Assembly (NCBI GenBank): GCA_037349315.1
Contig: JBAIAC010000214.1
Coordinates: 1,488,001 to 1,552,000 of the forward strand
Reading direction: 5' to 3'
From: Chelydra serpentina
Taxonomy: Eukaryota > Chordata > Testudines > Chelydridae
DNA: 64,000 bases
In this document: positions 44,842 through 56,009 of the stretch, piece after piece
Layout: the number at the start of each line of letters is the position of its first letter
Numbering within the stretch: position 1 is the first letter of the stretch
Notes under the pieces: model-generated
Told to the model about the DNA's origin: nothing
Databases searched by the model: none
The model's input: the letters and a program-made list of their open reading frames with translations, nothing else
Translations under genes and position numbers: made by a program

Positions 44842-47134
44842 CATCCACCCACCCCCCACCCCCTCTATTGACTCCAGGAGCGTATGCATGGGTGTAGGGT
44901 GGGGCACATGCTTTACCCCGCAGACGCTCACTAACAAACCCACAGGGGAGGGTGTTTGCCTGGTTTGTAGCGTTTAGGAGCATTTGACATGGTCTGGCAC
45001 CCAGCAGCACTGGCCCTGGAACGGTGACAAAGTGCACGTAGCTTGGTCTGACGTCACTAAATCCCTGCTCCTACCCTTCAGATGCAGATAAATACAAATA
45101 AACTACAGACAAAAAGGCTCCGCCAAGCAGGAAAGGGCGAAAGCCAGGGATGGAGGCTCAGCCCAGGCCTCTGCGCCATAAACATAAGTGACCTTCCAGC
45201 TGCCGCAGCAATCCCCAAACTGCACACAATGCCTGATTCTGCTGGTGTCCTGCTCACGGCCGAGAGCCCGGCTGCAATAGGCACCCTGGCAGTGGCCTCC
45301 CCAGGAATTGAAATTGGGGGTGAGGGGGGTGTTCGAATTTACTGGGGGGGGGTGTCACTAAATTGGCATGTAACTAGTTCACAAAACTGGGGGGGTGTTG
45401 GGGAAATTCAGGGGGGGTGTAGGGAAATCACTGCACCCTGGAAAGGGCCAGAACAAGAGATTCCAGACAGAGCTGCAGACTAACCACAGGACACTAGCTT
45501 TCATTATAGAGCCATGGAGATCGACCCCACTGTTCGTACCAGGCGCTGTGCATGGGCGGAGCCTGGAGCCCCCCTTTGGGGAGACTAGCCCCCGGCTCTG
45601 CCCCTTCTGCCTACACCTACTCCAGCTGGAGCCCCGAGCCCCCTTGCCCCTCCCCCTGCAGCTGGAGCCCCAAGCTCCCCACTGCTGGAGCCCCGAGCCT
45701 CCCCCCCCCATGGCCAGAACAATGAGTCCCCCCGCCCCTGGAGCCCCACCTCCCCCTGAACCCCCAGGGTCCCCTGCAGCAGGAGCCCTGAGCCCCCTCG
45801 TCTCCCCTGCCCTACCACCGGAGCCCTGTGATCCCCACCCGGAGAAGCCGGAGGCTGGGCAAAGCCCCAGACACTGAGCCCCCCCAACCTGCTGGGAGGA
45901 GCCCCAGGCCAGCCCCGCCGCACCTCCCCAGGCCCCAAGCCACCCCGGAAAAGCCGCAGCGTGCAAGCGACTCTTCCTGAGGAGGAACCTGAGCTTTTGC
46001 TCTGCCCCAGGCAGGCAGGCTGCGGGCGGCTGAGGAGACGGATTCTGCTACTCAGCTTCCTGGGTTCATCAGTCACCTCCCTGGAGTCCAGAGCGCCAGG
46101 ACGCTGAGAAGCACATACCCCTCCTCCGTACCCCGGAGCCTGCATGGGGCAAATCAAAAACTTCCCCTGCCAAACCCGCAGCCGGGCATCCCGAGGCAAG
46201 TGCCAGGGGCTGCCCATGGGCGCTGCAGAAAGAATCTCTGCACCACAAAGAAATCTCCAGAGATGCAGCCCTGCCCCCCACTCCAATCAAGCTGTTGCCA
46301 ACCCTCTGACGGTAGAATCCAGCCCAGTCTGCTAGGTGGGGGTGAAGTCCGGGCCCATCTTTAGCTGATTACACTGACCGAGGTAGGAAACCCAGCCCCT
46401 CACAGACAGGTCCCCATGTGCCCATGAACCAGGGCGCTGACAGGGAGCAAGCAGACCTGGGACGTCCCCTATTCATCAACAGGCAGAAAAGAACATTCAG
46501 TGCCTTGTGCCACCTCAATCAAAGCTCCCTGCACCGCAAACACCAGGGGATCAAAAACCAAATCCAAATGAAAACAGGAGCCACACCTAGAGCAGAACTG
46601 CCTGGGCTCAGTCCCCGCAGCCTCCCAGACAGGGCAGCAAACAGCCCTCGATGTTCCAGTTCCACAGGTCCCTGGGGAGGAGAGATCAAAACTAGCAACC
46701 CGCTGGATGGCTCCAGACCTGCCCCACGCCCAGAGCCCTCACCAAGCCAGGGCACACGGTCCCCAAACACAGAATCTGTGACCATCAATTAGCAGAGGAA
46801 AGTGCAAGACACAAAGCCAAGCACAGACCCAGAAAGGAGCCACTGTGCGGCCAACGGGAAGGAGCAGAGACGGTGACAGAGCATCATTTGTTACTGCAGA
46901 GTGCCAAGGAGGAGGGACTCAGAATCAGAGACTTTCCATTGAAAAGTGATGAGGGAAGCTTTGCCCAGCCTGAGGGCGGGGAGAGACGGCCTCGCAGGAT
47001 GAGCAGCCTGCCACAGGGGGCAGGAACGCACCCAGCAATCAAAGCCGCACATGGGGTGCAGCCCTGTCTGTTTGACAGGGACCTGAGGGCTGTGTCTCTC
47101 TGCTACGCTTTAGCAGCGGCTGGCGATCCGGGAG
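44842..47134. other. No gene or recognised repeat
   Basis: G+C-rich sequence with overlapping frames (45379-46286) that lack family motifs. The C-rich part at 45540-45960 inflates frame lengths. Confidence 0.4.
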
Positions 47135-47545
47135 GAAGGATGGCCCCGTGATTTGGATGTGAGTCTAGGACTTAGGTGATGCAGATTCAATCCCCAGCTG
47201 CAGCACTCTCTGTGTGACCTGGGCAGGACACTGCTGCAAAAGAGGCGTGTTTTGAAGTGAATGCAGCTGTCTCCTGGGTAAACACCAGGTGCGGGGTACA
47301 GAGTCGCCATCGACTAACTACATCAAGGCAAAAGCGATCTGTGTCTTGTCTGCAGGAGGATTTTACCTGGAGACAGCTATCCCCATGGGAAAACCTGCCT
47401 TTTTGCAATGAAGGCAAAGCCTGATCTCTCTGCTCTTCCATCCCCACCTATGAAATAGGATAACAGCCCCGCCTCTCAGGCATGTGTGAGGATAAATACA
47501 TTAAAGATTGTCAGGTGTATGGATACTACAGTAAGGGGGGCATAT
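47135..47545 (+). mobile_element. MIR/CORE-type tRNA-derived SINE
   Basis: B-box-like GATTCAATCCCCAG at about 47186, then TGTGTGACCTGGGCAGGACACT, TATGAAATAGGATAACAGC and GAGGATAAATACATTAAAGATTG, the usual order in MIR-like SINEs. About 110 bp of unrelated or duplicated sequence lies in the middle. Confidence 0.55.
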
Positions 47546-48056
47546 ATGTGCCAAAGGAAGGTAGAGAGATAGTGGGGGGCGGGGTGTCTGGAGACAGATA
47601 GCTAGATAGATGGGATGTCTGGCCTGGGATAGAGAGACAGACAGAGTCTCCTTGGTTTAATGTGGGGGTAGTTATTGTCGAGGTAGGGGTGTTACATAGG
47701 GCTGGCCTGTGCGTGTCTTTTAGGGGATCCTCCCATATGAATTGGGACTGAGAAGTATGTTTCCCTTCCAGCCACTGAGTGAGTGGCACAATCTGGGCAG
47801 TGAACTTGAAGCCTGTCTGGGACTGTTTGCTCCAGTCACTGGGGGTCTGGCTTAGCCAGGGCAGTGGACTTAAGGACCGCCTGGGACGGTGTGGAGGACT
47901 CTGATAGTACCCCGGAAGGGGAGGGCGATCATGACTTGGCCAGAGGGCTAAGCCATGAAGACGAGGTGCTGCAGCTCCTGAGGAGTGAGAGAGAGGTGGC
48001 AGAGCAAGACAACGGACCAACGAACAAGAAGAGGGTGTCAGGCTGAAAGAGCTAAT
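47546..48056. other. Unassigned, possibly LTR-related
   Basis: No coding signal; purine-rich at the left (GATAGCTAGATAGATGGG). Confidence 0.3.
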
Positions 48057-48232
48057 CCCCCAAGCAGCCAGGAGGAGGTGCCCCTAGCCGTGAGCAGGGG
48101 CCCCCAAGCAGCCAGGAGGAGGTGCCCCTAGCCGTGAGCAGGGGCCCCCAAGCAGCCAGGAGGAGGTGCCCCTAGCCGTGAGCAGGGGCCCCCAAGCAGC
48201 CAGGAGGAGGTGCCCCTAGCCGTGAGCAGGGG
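48057..48232. repeat. 44-bp minisatellite, four identical copies
   Basis: Unit begins CCCCCAAGCAGCCAGGAGG and ends AGCCGTGAGCAGGGG; copies at 48057, 48101, 48145 and 48189 with no difference I can see. Confidence 0.95.
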
Positions 48233-48339
48233 CCCCGGCGATACCTTGTAAATACAGCTCTGTGCTAATATGCATGATGCCATTTGGTTTGTACAACAAG
48301 GCAAACCGGCAATAATGCAAAGACTAAGGGGAGCAGGTC

Positions 48340-49000
48340 AATGAAATGCTGGTACTCTGGGAAAAACTGGCCACAAAAAGAGGGATTGTTATAAATTTAA
48401 GGCAGGCCAAGACAGAGGATCACAAAAGTAGGAGCAGAGAAGTTATTGTACCCTGTATGTGGCACTGGTGTGATCGCTGCTGGGATCCTGGGTCCAGTTC
48501 TGGTGCCCACAATTCAGGAAGGACGTTGGTAAATTGGGGAGGGTTCAGAGACGAGCCACGAGGATGAGTAAAGGATTGGAAAACCTGCCGTACAGTGATA
48601 GACTCAAGGAGCTGTGTCTACTTCGCTTAACAAAGAGAAAGTTAAGGGGTGACTTGATCCCAGTCTGTAAGTATCTACGTTGGGAACAAATATTTAATAA
48701 TGGGCTCTTCCATGTAGCAGAGGAAGGTCTAACATGATCCAATGGCTGGAAGTTGAAGCTAGACAAATTCGGACAAGAAATAATGCAAATTTTTAATGGT
48801 GAAAGTAATCCACAATTGGCACAATTTACCCAGGGTCATGGTGGATTCTCTATCACTGACAATTGTCAAGTCAAGATTGAATGTCTTTCTAAAAGCTCTG
48901 CTCTAGGAATTATTTGGGGGGAGTTCTCTGGCCTGTGTGACACAGGAGGTCAGAGCAGATGATCCCAATGGTCCCCTCTGGCCTTGGAATCTATAAAAGT
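48340..49000 (+). mobile_element. CR1/L3-like LINE 3' end, older subfamily
   Basis: Frame 48534-48737 contains GRVQRRATRMSKGLENLPYSDRL-type residues (in part) and TKRKLRGDLIPVCKYL. The 3' part ends CCCTCTGGCCTTGGAATCTATAAA. Confidence 0.75.
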
Positions 49001-50104
49001 CCCTCACCAAGTTCAGGGAACAGGGGAGGGGCACAACACTGCAGGGGCACAGCCTGGAGGCACAAGGAGCAGCCTGACAGTTTTCGTGCAGACCTGGGCA
49101 GTTAATCAACAAACATGGGAGTTGGCTATTGACTGTGTAATGGGAGCTGCACAAGAGTAGTGGACTATGGCTCAAACAACAGCGATTAGCCCAGCCATGC
49201 TGATGATGCTAGGGAATAAGGGATTTTAAAAGGAACCCCTAATTAGTCTCAAATGGAGACACTCTGGAGAATGTGCAAATGCCCCCAAACTGGAAAAACT
49301 GGGTTTGAAAATTGGGCCTCTGGGATTCAGGCAAGAAGTCTGGATAACCAAGAGAGTGAATGAGCTAATAACCAGTCTGGATTTCTTTAAGGCTAACAAC
49401 TAAGTAATAAAGGTGTCTTACAAATCGGGCTGTAGAAATTCCATTTAAAGATATGGCCCAGGTGAAACAAATTATTTCTTGTCAATTGGTTTGCAGTGCT
49501 CACCCCCAGGGGCAAAAACCTGAACAGCAACAGGCTGCGATTGCTTTCCAGCAAGGGAAAGATGGGGAGAGGCTGAGACCTACTTTGAGACCCAGGGTCT
49601 CGGGGGGATTGTAGCTGTTAAAGCTCTTGCAGATCTGAAGCAGGGATAGCCTCTGTTCGTTTGCTGGATGTTTCTTACAAACTGCAAATAGGACAAAGAG
49701 CAGTCACAGTTACTAGATCCACTGGGTCCCATTTTGCAAATGCTGGTAAAAGAGAAAACAACAGGGGCTTGTCTAGCCGAACAGCCCACCTCCCGCTAGC
49801 CTGATGCATGCTCACTACCTGTGTGCTCCCTCCTGTCTGCCACTGAAAGTTCCTTGTGTGCTTTCATCTGCTGCACTTCCAAATGGCAGCAGATCAAAGG
49901 GCCTAGGGAACGTCTAATGCAGGGACACTGGCTGGCAGTGGGTGGCAGGCTAGTCCACGGCAGGTTCACACCCCAGCCTGCCCTGCAGCAAGGGCTCATC
50001 TAGACAAGGCCTAAGCGAAGAGTGAAGGTGGAGCTGCCCCAGCACAGCGCTGTATATAGTTCAGTGAGGAACAGCAGGACGGTCTGAGACTTTCTGGTGA
50101 GGAA
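49001..50104. other. No gene; may be older part of the Gypsy element
   Basis: No conserved gag or protease motif found. Confidence 0.3.
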
Positions 50105-50545
50105 CTGGGAATGGCACTTGGTCCAGTAAAAACAACGAGGAGTCTGGTGGCACCTTAAAGACTAACAGATTTATTTGGGCATAAGCTTTCGTGGGTAAAA
50201 CCCACTTCGTGAGATGCATGGAGTGAAAATTACAGACGCAGGCATTATATACTGACACATGAAGAGAAGGGAGTTGCCTTACAAGTGGGGAACCGGTGTT
50301 GACAGGGCCAGTTCAACCAGGGTGGATGTAGTTCACTCCCAATAACAGATGAGGCGGTGTCAATTCCAGGAGAGGCAAAGCTGCTTTTGTAGTGAGCCAG
50401 CCACTCCCAGTCCCTATTCAAGCCCAAATTAATGGTGTTAAATTTGCAAATGAATTTTAGTTCTGCAGTTTCTCTTTGAAGTCTGTTTCTGAAGTTTTTT
50501 GTTCAATTTTCCTGGACATTTTATAACAGATTTAAAAGTAGCTGT
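50105..50545 (-). mobile_element. Penelope-like element, C-terminal end and 3' tail
   Basis: On the reverse strand residues NLGLNRDWEWLAHYKSSF (50245-50430) form the element's C-terminal region. They are followed by a 3' tail with TGCATCTCACGAAGTGGG, CCCACGAAAGCTTATGCCC and GTTAGTCTTTAAGGTGCCACC. This copy links the short tails elsewhere to a Penelope-like parent. Confidence 0.65.
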
Positions 50546-50859
50546 ACTTGTCAGCTAGACTTTCAGCTTGTGTAATGCGCTGGCCACATCTGAGGGTCTC
50601 TCTCAGGCTGTTATGTCTAGAGGATAACTTGGTGCGAGCTATGACCTTTGAACAGGAACTGATACATTTACAAATGGGTTGTGATAAGCTTAAGGCTGCC
50701 AGGCTGAAACTGAGCACCAAGAGATGTGAGTTGTGGTGCTCTACGCAGGGCACACAACCAGTGGGGGTGGGCGGATTTCCACTAACATGAAGAAAATGGA
50801 GGGTGTGCAGAATAGGCCAATTCCCCAGACACTGTGATGTGCAACGTTCTGTAGAGCCC

Positions 50860-51804
50860 TGTCCCCACTAGGGAAGATTTATTTGGGGGTTTGCCAATAT
50901 TGCAAGGACATTGCATAGGTTGTGAGAAAGGGAAGCCCTTCCATTCGTCAGCAGAGTGTGAGTTAGCACTTTCCGAGTGGAAAAGGGCCCTTGTGACTGC
51001 TCTAGTTGTAGCCTCTCTGTGTTTCAATATGAGACACACATGCTGGTGCTGCTTACGGACTGGGGGCAGTATTGGCACAAAAGCAACAAGGACTTGAGAG
51101 CACGGTCGCTTATGAGGGCAAAAGAAGCCTACGGTTTCTGGAGAGAAACTATTGCACCTTAAAGGAGCTCTTGGCAGGGATTATGTCTGTACTGGCTCTT
51201 TTCAGCACTATGTGTAGGGAGAAAGCTGGTGGTCAGGACAGACCAGGGATCCTTGCAATGCCTCTTTAGACTCAGGAGTGCTCTGGGGCAATGTGCCAGG
51301 ACGCTGGGAAAACTGCAGCCTTACGATTTCACAGTCACACCCAGGCCGTGGCACAAACATGGTGATACTGATACCTTGTTTAGATGGCCTTGTTGGGAGG
51401 CTAATTGCAAACATTGCCCTAAGAAGGAGAGCAAGGAATTTGTTGCTTAAGGGGATGGGCGTGTTCATACTTCGCGTAAGTGCAAATGTTCCGGTTCATC
51501 CACTGTCTGTAATAGAAGATATGGGGTTGCACAAATGGACTCCAGAGCAGGTAAAATCTTCCCAAAGAGACACTCTCGCTATCAGAATAGAGTGTGGGTG
51601 GAAAATCAATTGGCAAATGCAGCCACCCAGGAGTGTAGTAGCCCTCAGAAAACCACAGTAAAAGCTTTCTGGTCATACTGGGAAAGCTGGGAGTTAAAGA
51701 TTAAATATTGTAGGAGAGTTTGGAAAAACCACCAGGTGAAAAAGGAGATTCTGAGGTTTTCATGATTTTTAAAACTGCTGGACATTTTGGGGCTGCAAAA
51801 ACTT
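50860..51804 (+). pseudogene. Ty3/Gypsy pol remnant: RT end and RNase H
   Basis: KRALVTALVVASLCFNMRH (50980), ERNYCTLKELLAGIMSV (51150), VRTDQGSLQ (51230) and LQPYDFTVTPRP followed by DTDTLFRWPC (51305-51400, family NADALSR). These are RNase H and its C-terminal landmarks, spread over at least two frames. Coding then continues to KTAGHFGAAKTL, where a CR1 interrupts at 51805. Confidence 0.75.
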
Positions 51805-52987
51805 TAAGAACATAAGAACGGCCATACTGGGTCAGACCCAAGGTCCATCTAACCTAGTGTCCTGTCTTCCAACAGTGGCCAATGCCAGGTGCCTCAAAGG
51901 GAATGAATAGAATGGGTAATCATCAAGTGATTCATCCCGTCGCCCATTCCCAGCTTCTGGCAAACAGAGGCTAGAGAGACAATCCCTGCCTATCCTGGCT
52001 AATAGCCATTGATGGACCTATCCTCCATGAACTTATCTAGTTTGTTTTTTAAACCCTGTTCTAGTCTTGGCCTTCACAACATCCTCTGGCAAAGAGTTAA
52101 AAAAATTAATAAAAAAAAAAGGTTCCACGGGTTGACTGTGTTGTGTGAAAAAATACTTCCTTTTGTTTGTTTGAAACCTGCTGCCTATTTATTTCATTTG
52201 GTGACCCCTAGTTCTTGTGTTATGAGGAGTAAATAACACTTCCATATTTACTTTCTCCACACTAGTCATGATTTTATAGATCTCAATCATATCCCCCCTT
52301 AGTCATCTCTTTTCCAAGCTAAATAGTCCCAGTCTTGTTTTATTAATCTGTTCTCATACAGAAGCCGTTCCATACCCCTAATAATTTTTGTTGCCCTTTT
52401 CTGAACCTTTTCCAATTCCAATATATCTTTTTTGAGATGGGGCGACCACATCTGCACTCAGCATTCAAGATGTGGGCGTACCATGGATTTATATAGAGGC
52501 AATATGATATTTTGTGTCTTATCTATCCTTTTCTTATTGATTCCCAACATTCTGTTCGCTTTTCTGACTGCCGCTGCACATTGAGTGGATGTTTTCAGAG
52601 AACTATCCACACTGACTCCAAGGGCTGGTCCACACTGGAGGGGTGGGGGGCGGGTGTCGATCTAAGATACGCAACTTCAGCTACGTGAATAACGTAGCTG
52701 AAGTTGAATATCTTAGATCGATTTCAAAAGGTACTTACCCCGGTCCACACGGCAGCGGGCAGGCTCCCCCGTTGACAGCGCTTCCTCCGCTCGCTGAGCA
52801 GGAGTTCCGGTGTCGACGGGGAGCGGCTCTGGGATCGATTTATCGTGTCTAGACGAGACGCGATAAATCGATCCTAGAACATCGATAGCTACCCGCCGAA
52901 TAGGGCGGGTAGTGTAGACGTAGCCTAAGATCTCTTTCTTGAGTGGTAACAGCTAATTCAGACCCCATCATTTTATATGTATAGTTG
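51805..52987 (-). mobile_element. CR1 LINE inserted in the Gypsy element
   Basis: Full 3' end at the left (TTAAGAACATAAGAACGGCC) back to CCATCATTTTATATGTATAGTTGG at the right. Gypsy coding resumes within a few bases (KENLYWVKCRRDV). Confidence 0.92.
52623..52925. mobile_element. PIF/Harbinger-like MITE with internal palindrome, inside CR1
   Basis: Ends GGCTGGTCCACACT and AGTGTAGACGTAGCC, flanked by CAAG/TAAG. CR1 reads ACTCCAAGATCTCTTTC when removed. Internal hairpin CGATCTAAGATACGCAACTT ... AAGTTGAATATCTTAGATCG at 52656-52721. Confidence 0.75.
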
Positions 52988-53570
52988 GCCAACCAAAGAG
53001 AATTTATATTGGGTAAAATGCAGAAGAGATGTAGACAATTGGCGCAGGAAATGTGATGTTTGTGTGGTGAAGAAGGATTTCCCCCAAGATAGGAAGATCC
53101 CCAGGACAGCAATATCTTATAGGGACACCAATGGAGTGCATTGCTGTTCATGTGCTTGGGATTTTGCCAGAGACAGAGGCTGGCAATCAGTATTTGTTGA
53201 TAGCCATAGACTGTTTTACAAAATGGCCTGAAGTTTACCCAGTAAGAAACCCAGAGGCTGTGACAGTAGCAGGGATTCTAGCGAATTCATTCTGCCTCCA
53301 GCTTTGGTGTCCTGGGCGAGTTTCACACAGATTAAGAGAGAACTTTGAATCCAAAGTGGCTCAGCGGGTTTGTGAGATTCTAGGGATCCACAAAACTCAA
53401 TATCTGATGGGATGGTGGATCAGTTCAATCAGATTCTGGGGGCTCAGCTGTCTGCCTTGGTAGCATGCCTCTGGTATGGAGGAGTGCCTGTGGAAGTACA
53501 AAGGAATTTGGGCTGTGTGGAAACCCTATAACCCAAAATAGAAAAAGCTCCTACATTTGCTGGAGAAAAA
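52988..53570 (+). pseudogene. Ty3/Gypsy integrase remnant
   Basis: Zinc-binding part NWRRKCDVCVVKKDFP (53030) then in another frame AIDCFTKWPEVYPVRNPEA (53200-53255, first catalytic Asp) and NFESKVAQRVCEILGIHKTQ (53340). Then a degraded FNQ...GAQLSALV-like end. Frameshifts and stops make it non-functional. Confidence 0.8.
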
Positions 53571-53686
53571 GTGAAGCTAGCAGCTGATAAAATGAAAACA
53601 CTATGATGTAAGGTCATATGCGGACACTCTTACAAAGAGGGGACTGTTTTATTCACGGCATCCAGAGAAGTTAGATAAAAACATAA

Positions 53687-54087
53687 GGCCTGGTCTACAC
53701 TACAGAGTTAGGTCCACGCAAGGCAGCTTATGTTGACCTAACTATGGAAGTGTCTACTCTAAAATTTCACTTCCACCAACGTAACTGTCCTGCTAAAGGC
53801 GACATCATAACTCCACCTCCATGAGAGGCGTAGAGTCAATGTCGATGTAGTTAGGACAACACAGGGTCAGTGTAGATGCTGCATTGCTTACATTGACTGT
53901 TACTGGCTTTCAGAAGTCGTCCCACAATGCTCCACACCGATGGTATGTTCAGTACAAGTGCTCCTGGGGTGGGTGCGCACCACCAACACAAGGAGCAAAG
54001 TGTGGACATGCAACAGCGATGTAATTACTACGGCAGCTGTATGCTGACGTAAATTAGGTCGATTTAATTTTGTAATGTAGATATGCC
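53687..54087. mobile_element. PIF/Harbinger-like MITE
   Basis: GGCCTGGTCTACACTACAG at the left and AATGTAGATATGCC at the right as decayed inverted ends; a TAA lies at the left flank. Confidence 0.6.
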
Positions 54088-54889
54088 CTGAAAGACTCTT
54101 TCTGGATGGTTACAATGTAACACTACTTTATTTCTTAAAATCCAGAACCTTACCACACAAGAACCCAGAACACACAGAGAGAGACAATGAGGGAGGGTCA
54201 CGCGATTTGTGCCGTTATTCAGTTGCTGGCAACGGCAGAGGCACATGAATGAGTTGGGTGGAATGGTGGGCCGTAGGGGGGTTTTCCATACCGGACTGAC
54301 CTCCCAGTTTTCAAGACAAAGAGTCTAGGGCCGGGAGGGTTCAGATGGCTTTGGTTTGTATCTGTGAACAATCCAACTGCAGCGATGCACAGCTCACCCC
54401 ACCTTGTTCCAGGCCGGCTCTTTGCAGGTGGCCTGCTTCTGGGCCCAGACTGCATGTTTCCCAACAGAGGTGCCCGGGCTGCAAGTGGGACCAGGAAAAC
54501 CCCTGAAATTTAAATGGATAGTTCTGCAACTTTAACGCAGTTTTCAATACACCACACGTCTCCCCTGCACATCCCTTAATTAACAAACAATAAAATCCTC
54601 ATTTTAAACGGGGGGGGGGGGCGGCTGTCTGTGATTTCACTGCAGCCGGTGGTGCCTGACAGGGAGGGAAAGTGACACCTGACTTCTCCTGTTCCTTATT
54701 GACACTGTTTGGATCACACCCCTCCGGAGCAGGCTCCCTCTCCGGTACCACGTGCTCTTCCTTGCTCTAGCCTCAGCCTGGCTCTTCTCCGTGCCCGAGA
54801 AGACAGGAGCGGGCTGCCCCCTTCCCCCCAGCCCGGGGGCCGGGAATCCCTCGCCCTTAGAGAGACAGCGGGTGTTTTCAGCGGACACA
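54088..54889. other. No gene recognised; NRBP2 upstream flank
   Basis: Contains a G-run at 54609-54621. No repeat family recognised. Confidence 0.4.
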
Positions 54890-55850
54890 TACCGGGGCTG
54901 CAGGGCGGGCCTGGGCCAAGGGGCCGGGAGCCACCAGCAGGACTCCGGGCTGGGGAAATGCCGCACGGCGGGAGCTCGCGTTCAGCTCCCCGGAGCCGCT
55001 GGGCCCCGCGTGTGAGCGCTCCGGGCGCCAGCCGGGGGACGAACCGGCGCTGGGAGCGGGCGCCAGTCCCGTTCCAAGGAGGCTCCGGCCCCGGGGGTGA
55101 CGGGAGGCCGATGGACCCTTGAACCCGCTCCCACGGGGGCTGTGGAGCCGCCTCCCCCGCACGCCGCCCGGCGGGCTGGGGCGTTACGCGGCGCGGTCCG
55201 TAACGTTACACCAGGCGGAGGGGGAGGCTCCGAGTCCAGCCTCCCACTGTCGCGGGGGCCCCCGAGGCGGCCGGAGGGGCGGGCCGGGCCGGCCCCCGGG
55301 GCGTGACGGGTCCGGGCGGGCTCCACACGGGCTCTGCCCTGCGCCGCCCGGGCTCGAGCCAGGGAGCCCCCGGCGGGCTCGGGGAGCGGAGCCGGGCATG
55401 TCGGGGGCCGAGGCCGCGCTGCCGGCCGAGAAGGAGGAGGAGAGCGAGGAGGAGAGCGAGGTGCTGGAGGAGAGCCCCTGCGGGCGCTGGCAGAAACGCC
55501 GGGAGCAGGTGGGGCCCGGCTGGGGCGCGGGGGCTGCGGGGAGCCGGGCTGGGGAGCGGGCGGGGCGGGGGCTGCGGGGAGCGGGGCGGGGGCTGCCGGC
55601 TTCCTGCGCCACAGGCTCCGCGGCAAAGCGGCTCCGCTCCGGCTCCGGCTCCGGCCCGCCCGGGCCCGCGGGCTCGCTTCCGCCGGGAGCTGTCAGTGCG
55701 CGGCCCCTGCCCCGGGCGGGACGCTCCCTGCAGCCGGGGTTACGGGGGGACCCGGCTGCAGCCGCGCGCGGCTCGAGGGAGATGCCCGGGCGCGCTGCTC
55801 CTCCCCGCTTAGCAGGGCCTCCTGCTCTTCCCCTCAGCCGGCCGCTGTGG
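54890..55850. promoter_or_regulatory. CpG island over NRBP2 promoter and exon 1
   Basis: Dense CpG and G+C, unlike the surrounding CpG-poor DNA, with GC-box-like runs (for example GGGGCGGGCCGGGCCGG near 55275). No TATA box is evident. The island covers the presumed 5' untranslated region, the exon and the start of intron 1. The lack of stop codons in G+C-rich DNA produces several long overlapping open frames on both strands here; they are not genes. Confidence 0.75.
55398..55508 (+). CDS. NRBP2: NRBP2 exon 1, coding part (partial gene)
   Basis: Encodes 37 residues beginning MSGAEAALPAEKEEE and ending ILEESPCGRW-like plus QKRREQ (here VLEESPCGRWQKRREQ). This acidic stretch followed by EESPCGRWQKRRE is the signature of the nuclear receptor-binding protein family (NRBP1/NRBP2) immediately before the pseudokinase domain. 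The exon ends in CAG with a GTGGGG donor at 55509, phase 0, and the next residue in the family begins a new exon. I favour NRBP2 over NRBP1 for the short N-terminus and the epiplakin-like neighbour upstream. NRBP proteins are catalytically inactive kinase-like adaptors acting in the cytoplasm in trafficking and protein-turnover complexes. No further exon was found to 64000, so the rest of the gene lies to the right. Confidence 0.85.
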
Positions 55851-56009
55851 CTCCGTCCAGGGAGACCTGATGTTGGCTCCCGCTTGCTCCCTTCAGCCCC
55901 ATTCATTCATCCAGGCCAAAGGTGCCTGGCTTGGGGGTCGGGGGAATAAGCCATCGGGGGGGGGGGGGGATTGTAACAGCAGGAGAAGCTTGGCGAGAGC
56001 CAGTAGGAT

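Noticed and set aside
45379..46286. Gly-rich 195-233 codon frames on the minus strand
   Set aside because: C-rich plus strand lowers stop frequency; low-complexity products only.
54982..55949. Long open frames on both strands beside NRBP2 exon 1
   Set aside because: CpG-island composition; only the 37-codon exon with EESPCGRWQKRRE has family support and a splice donor.
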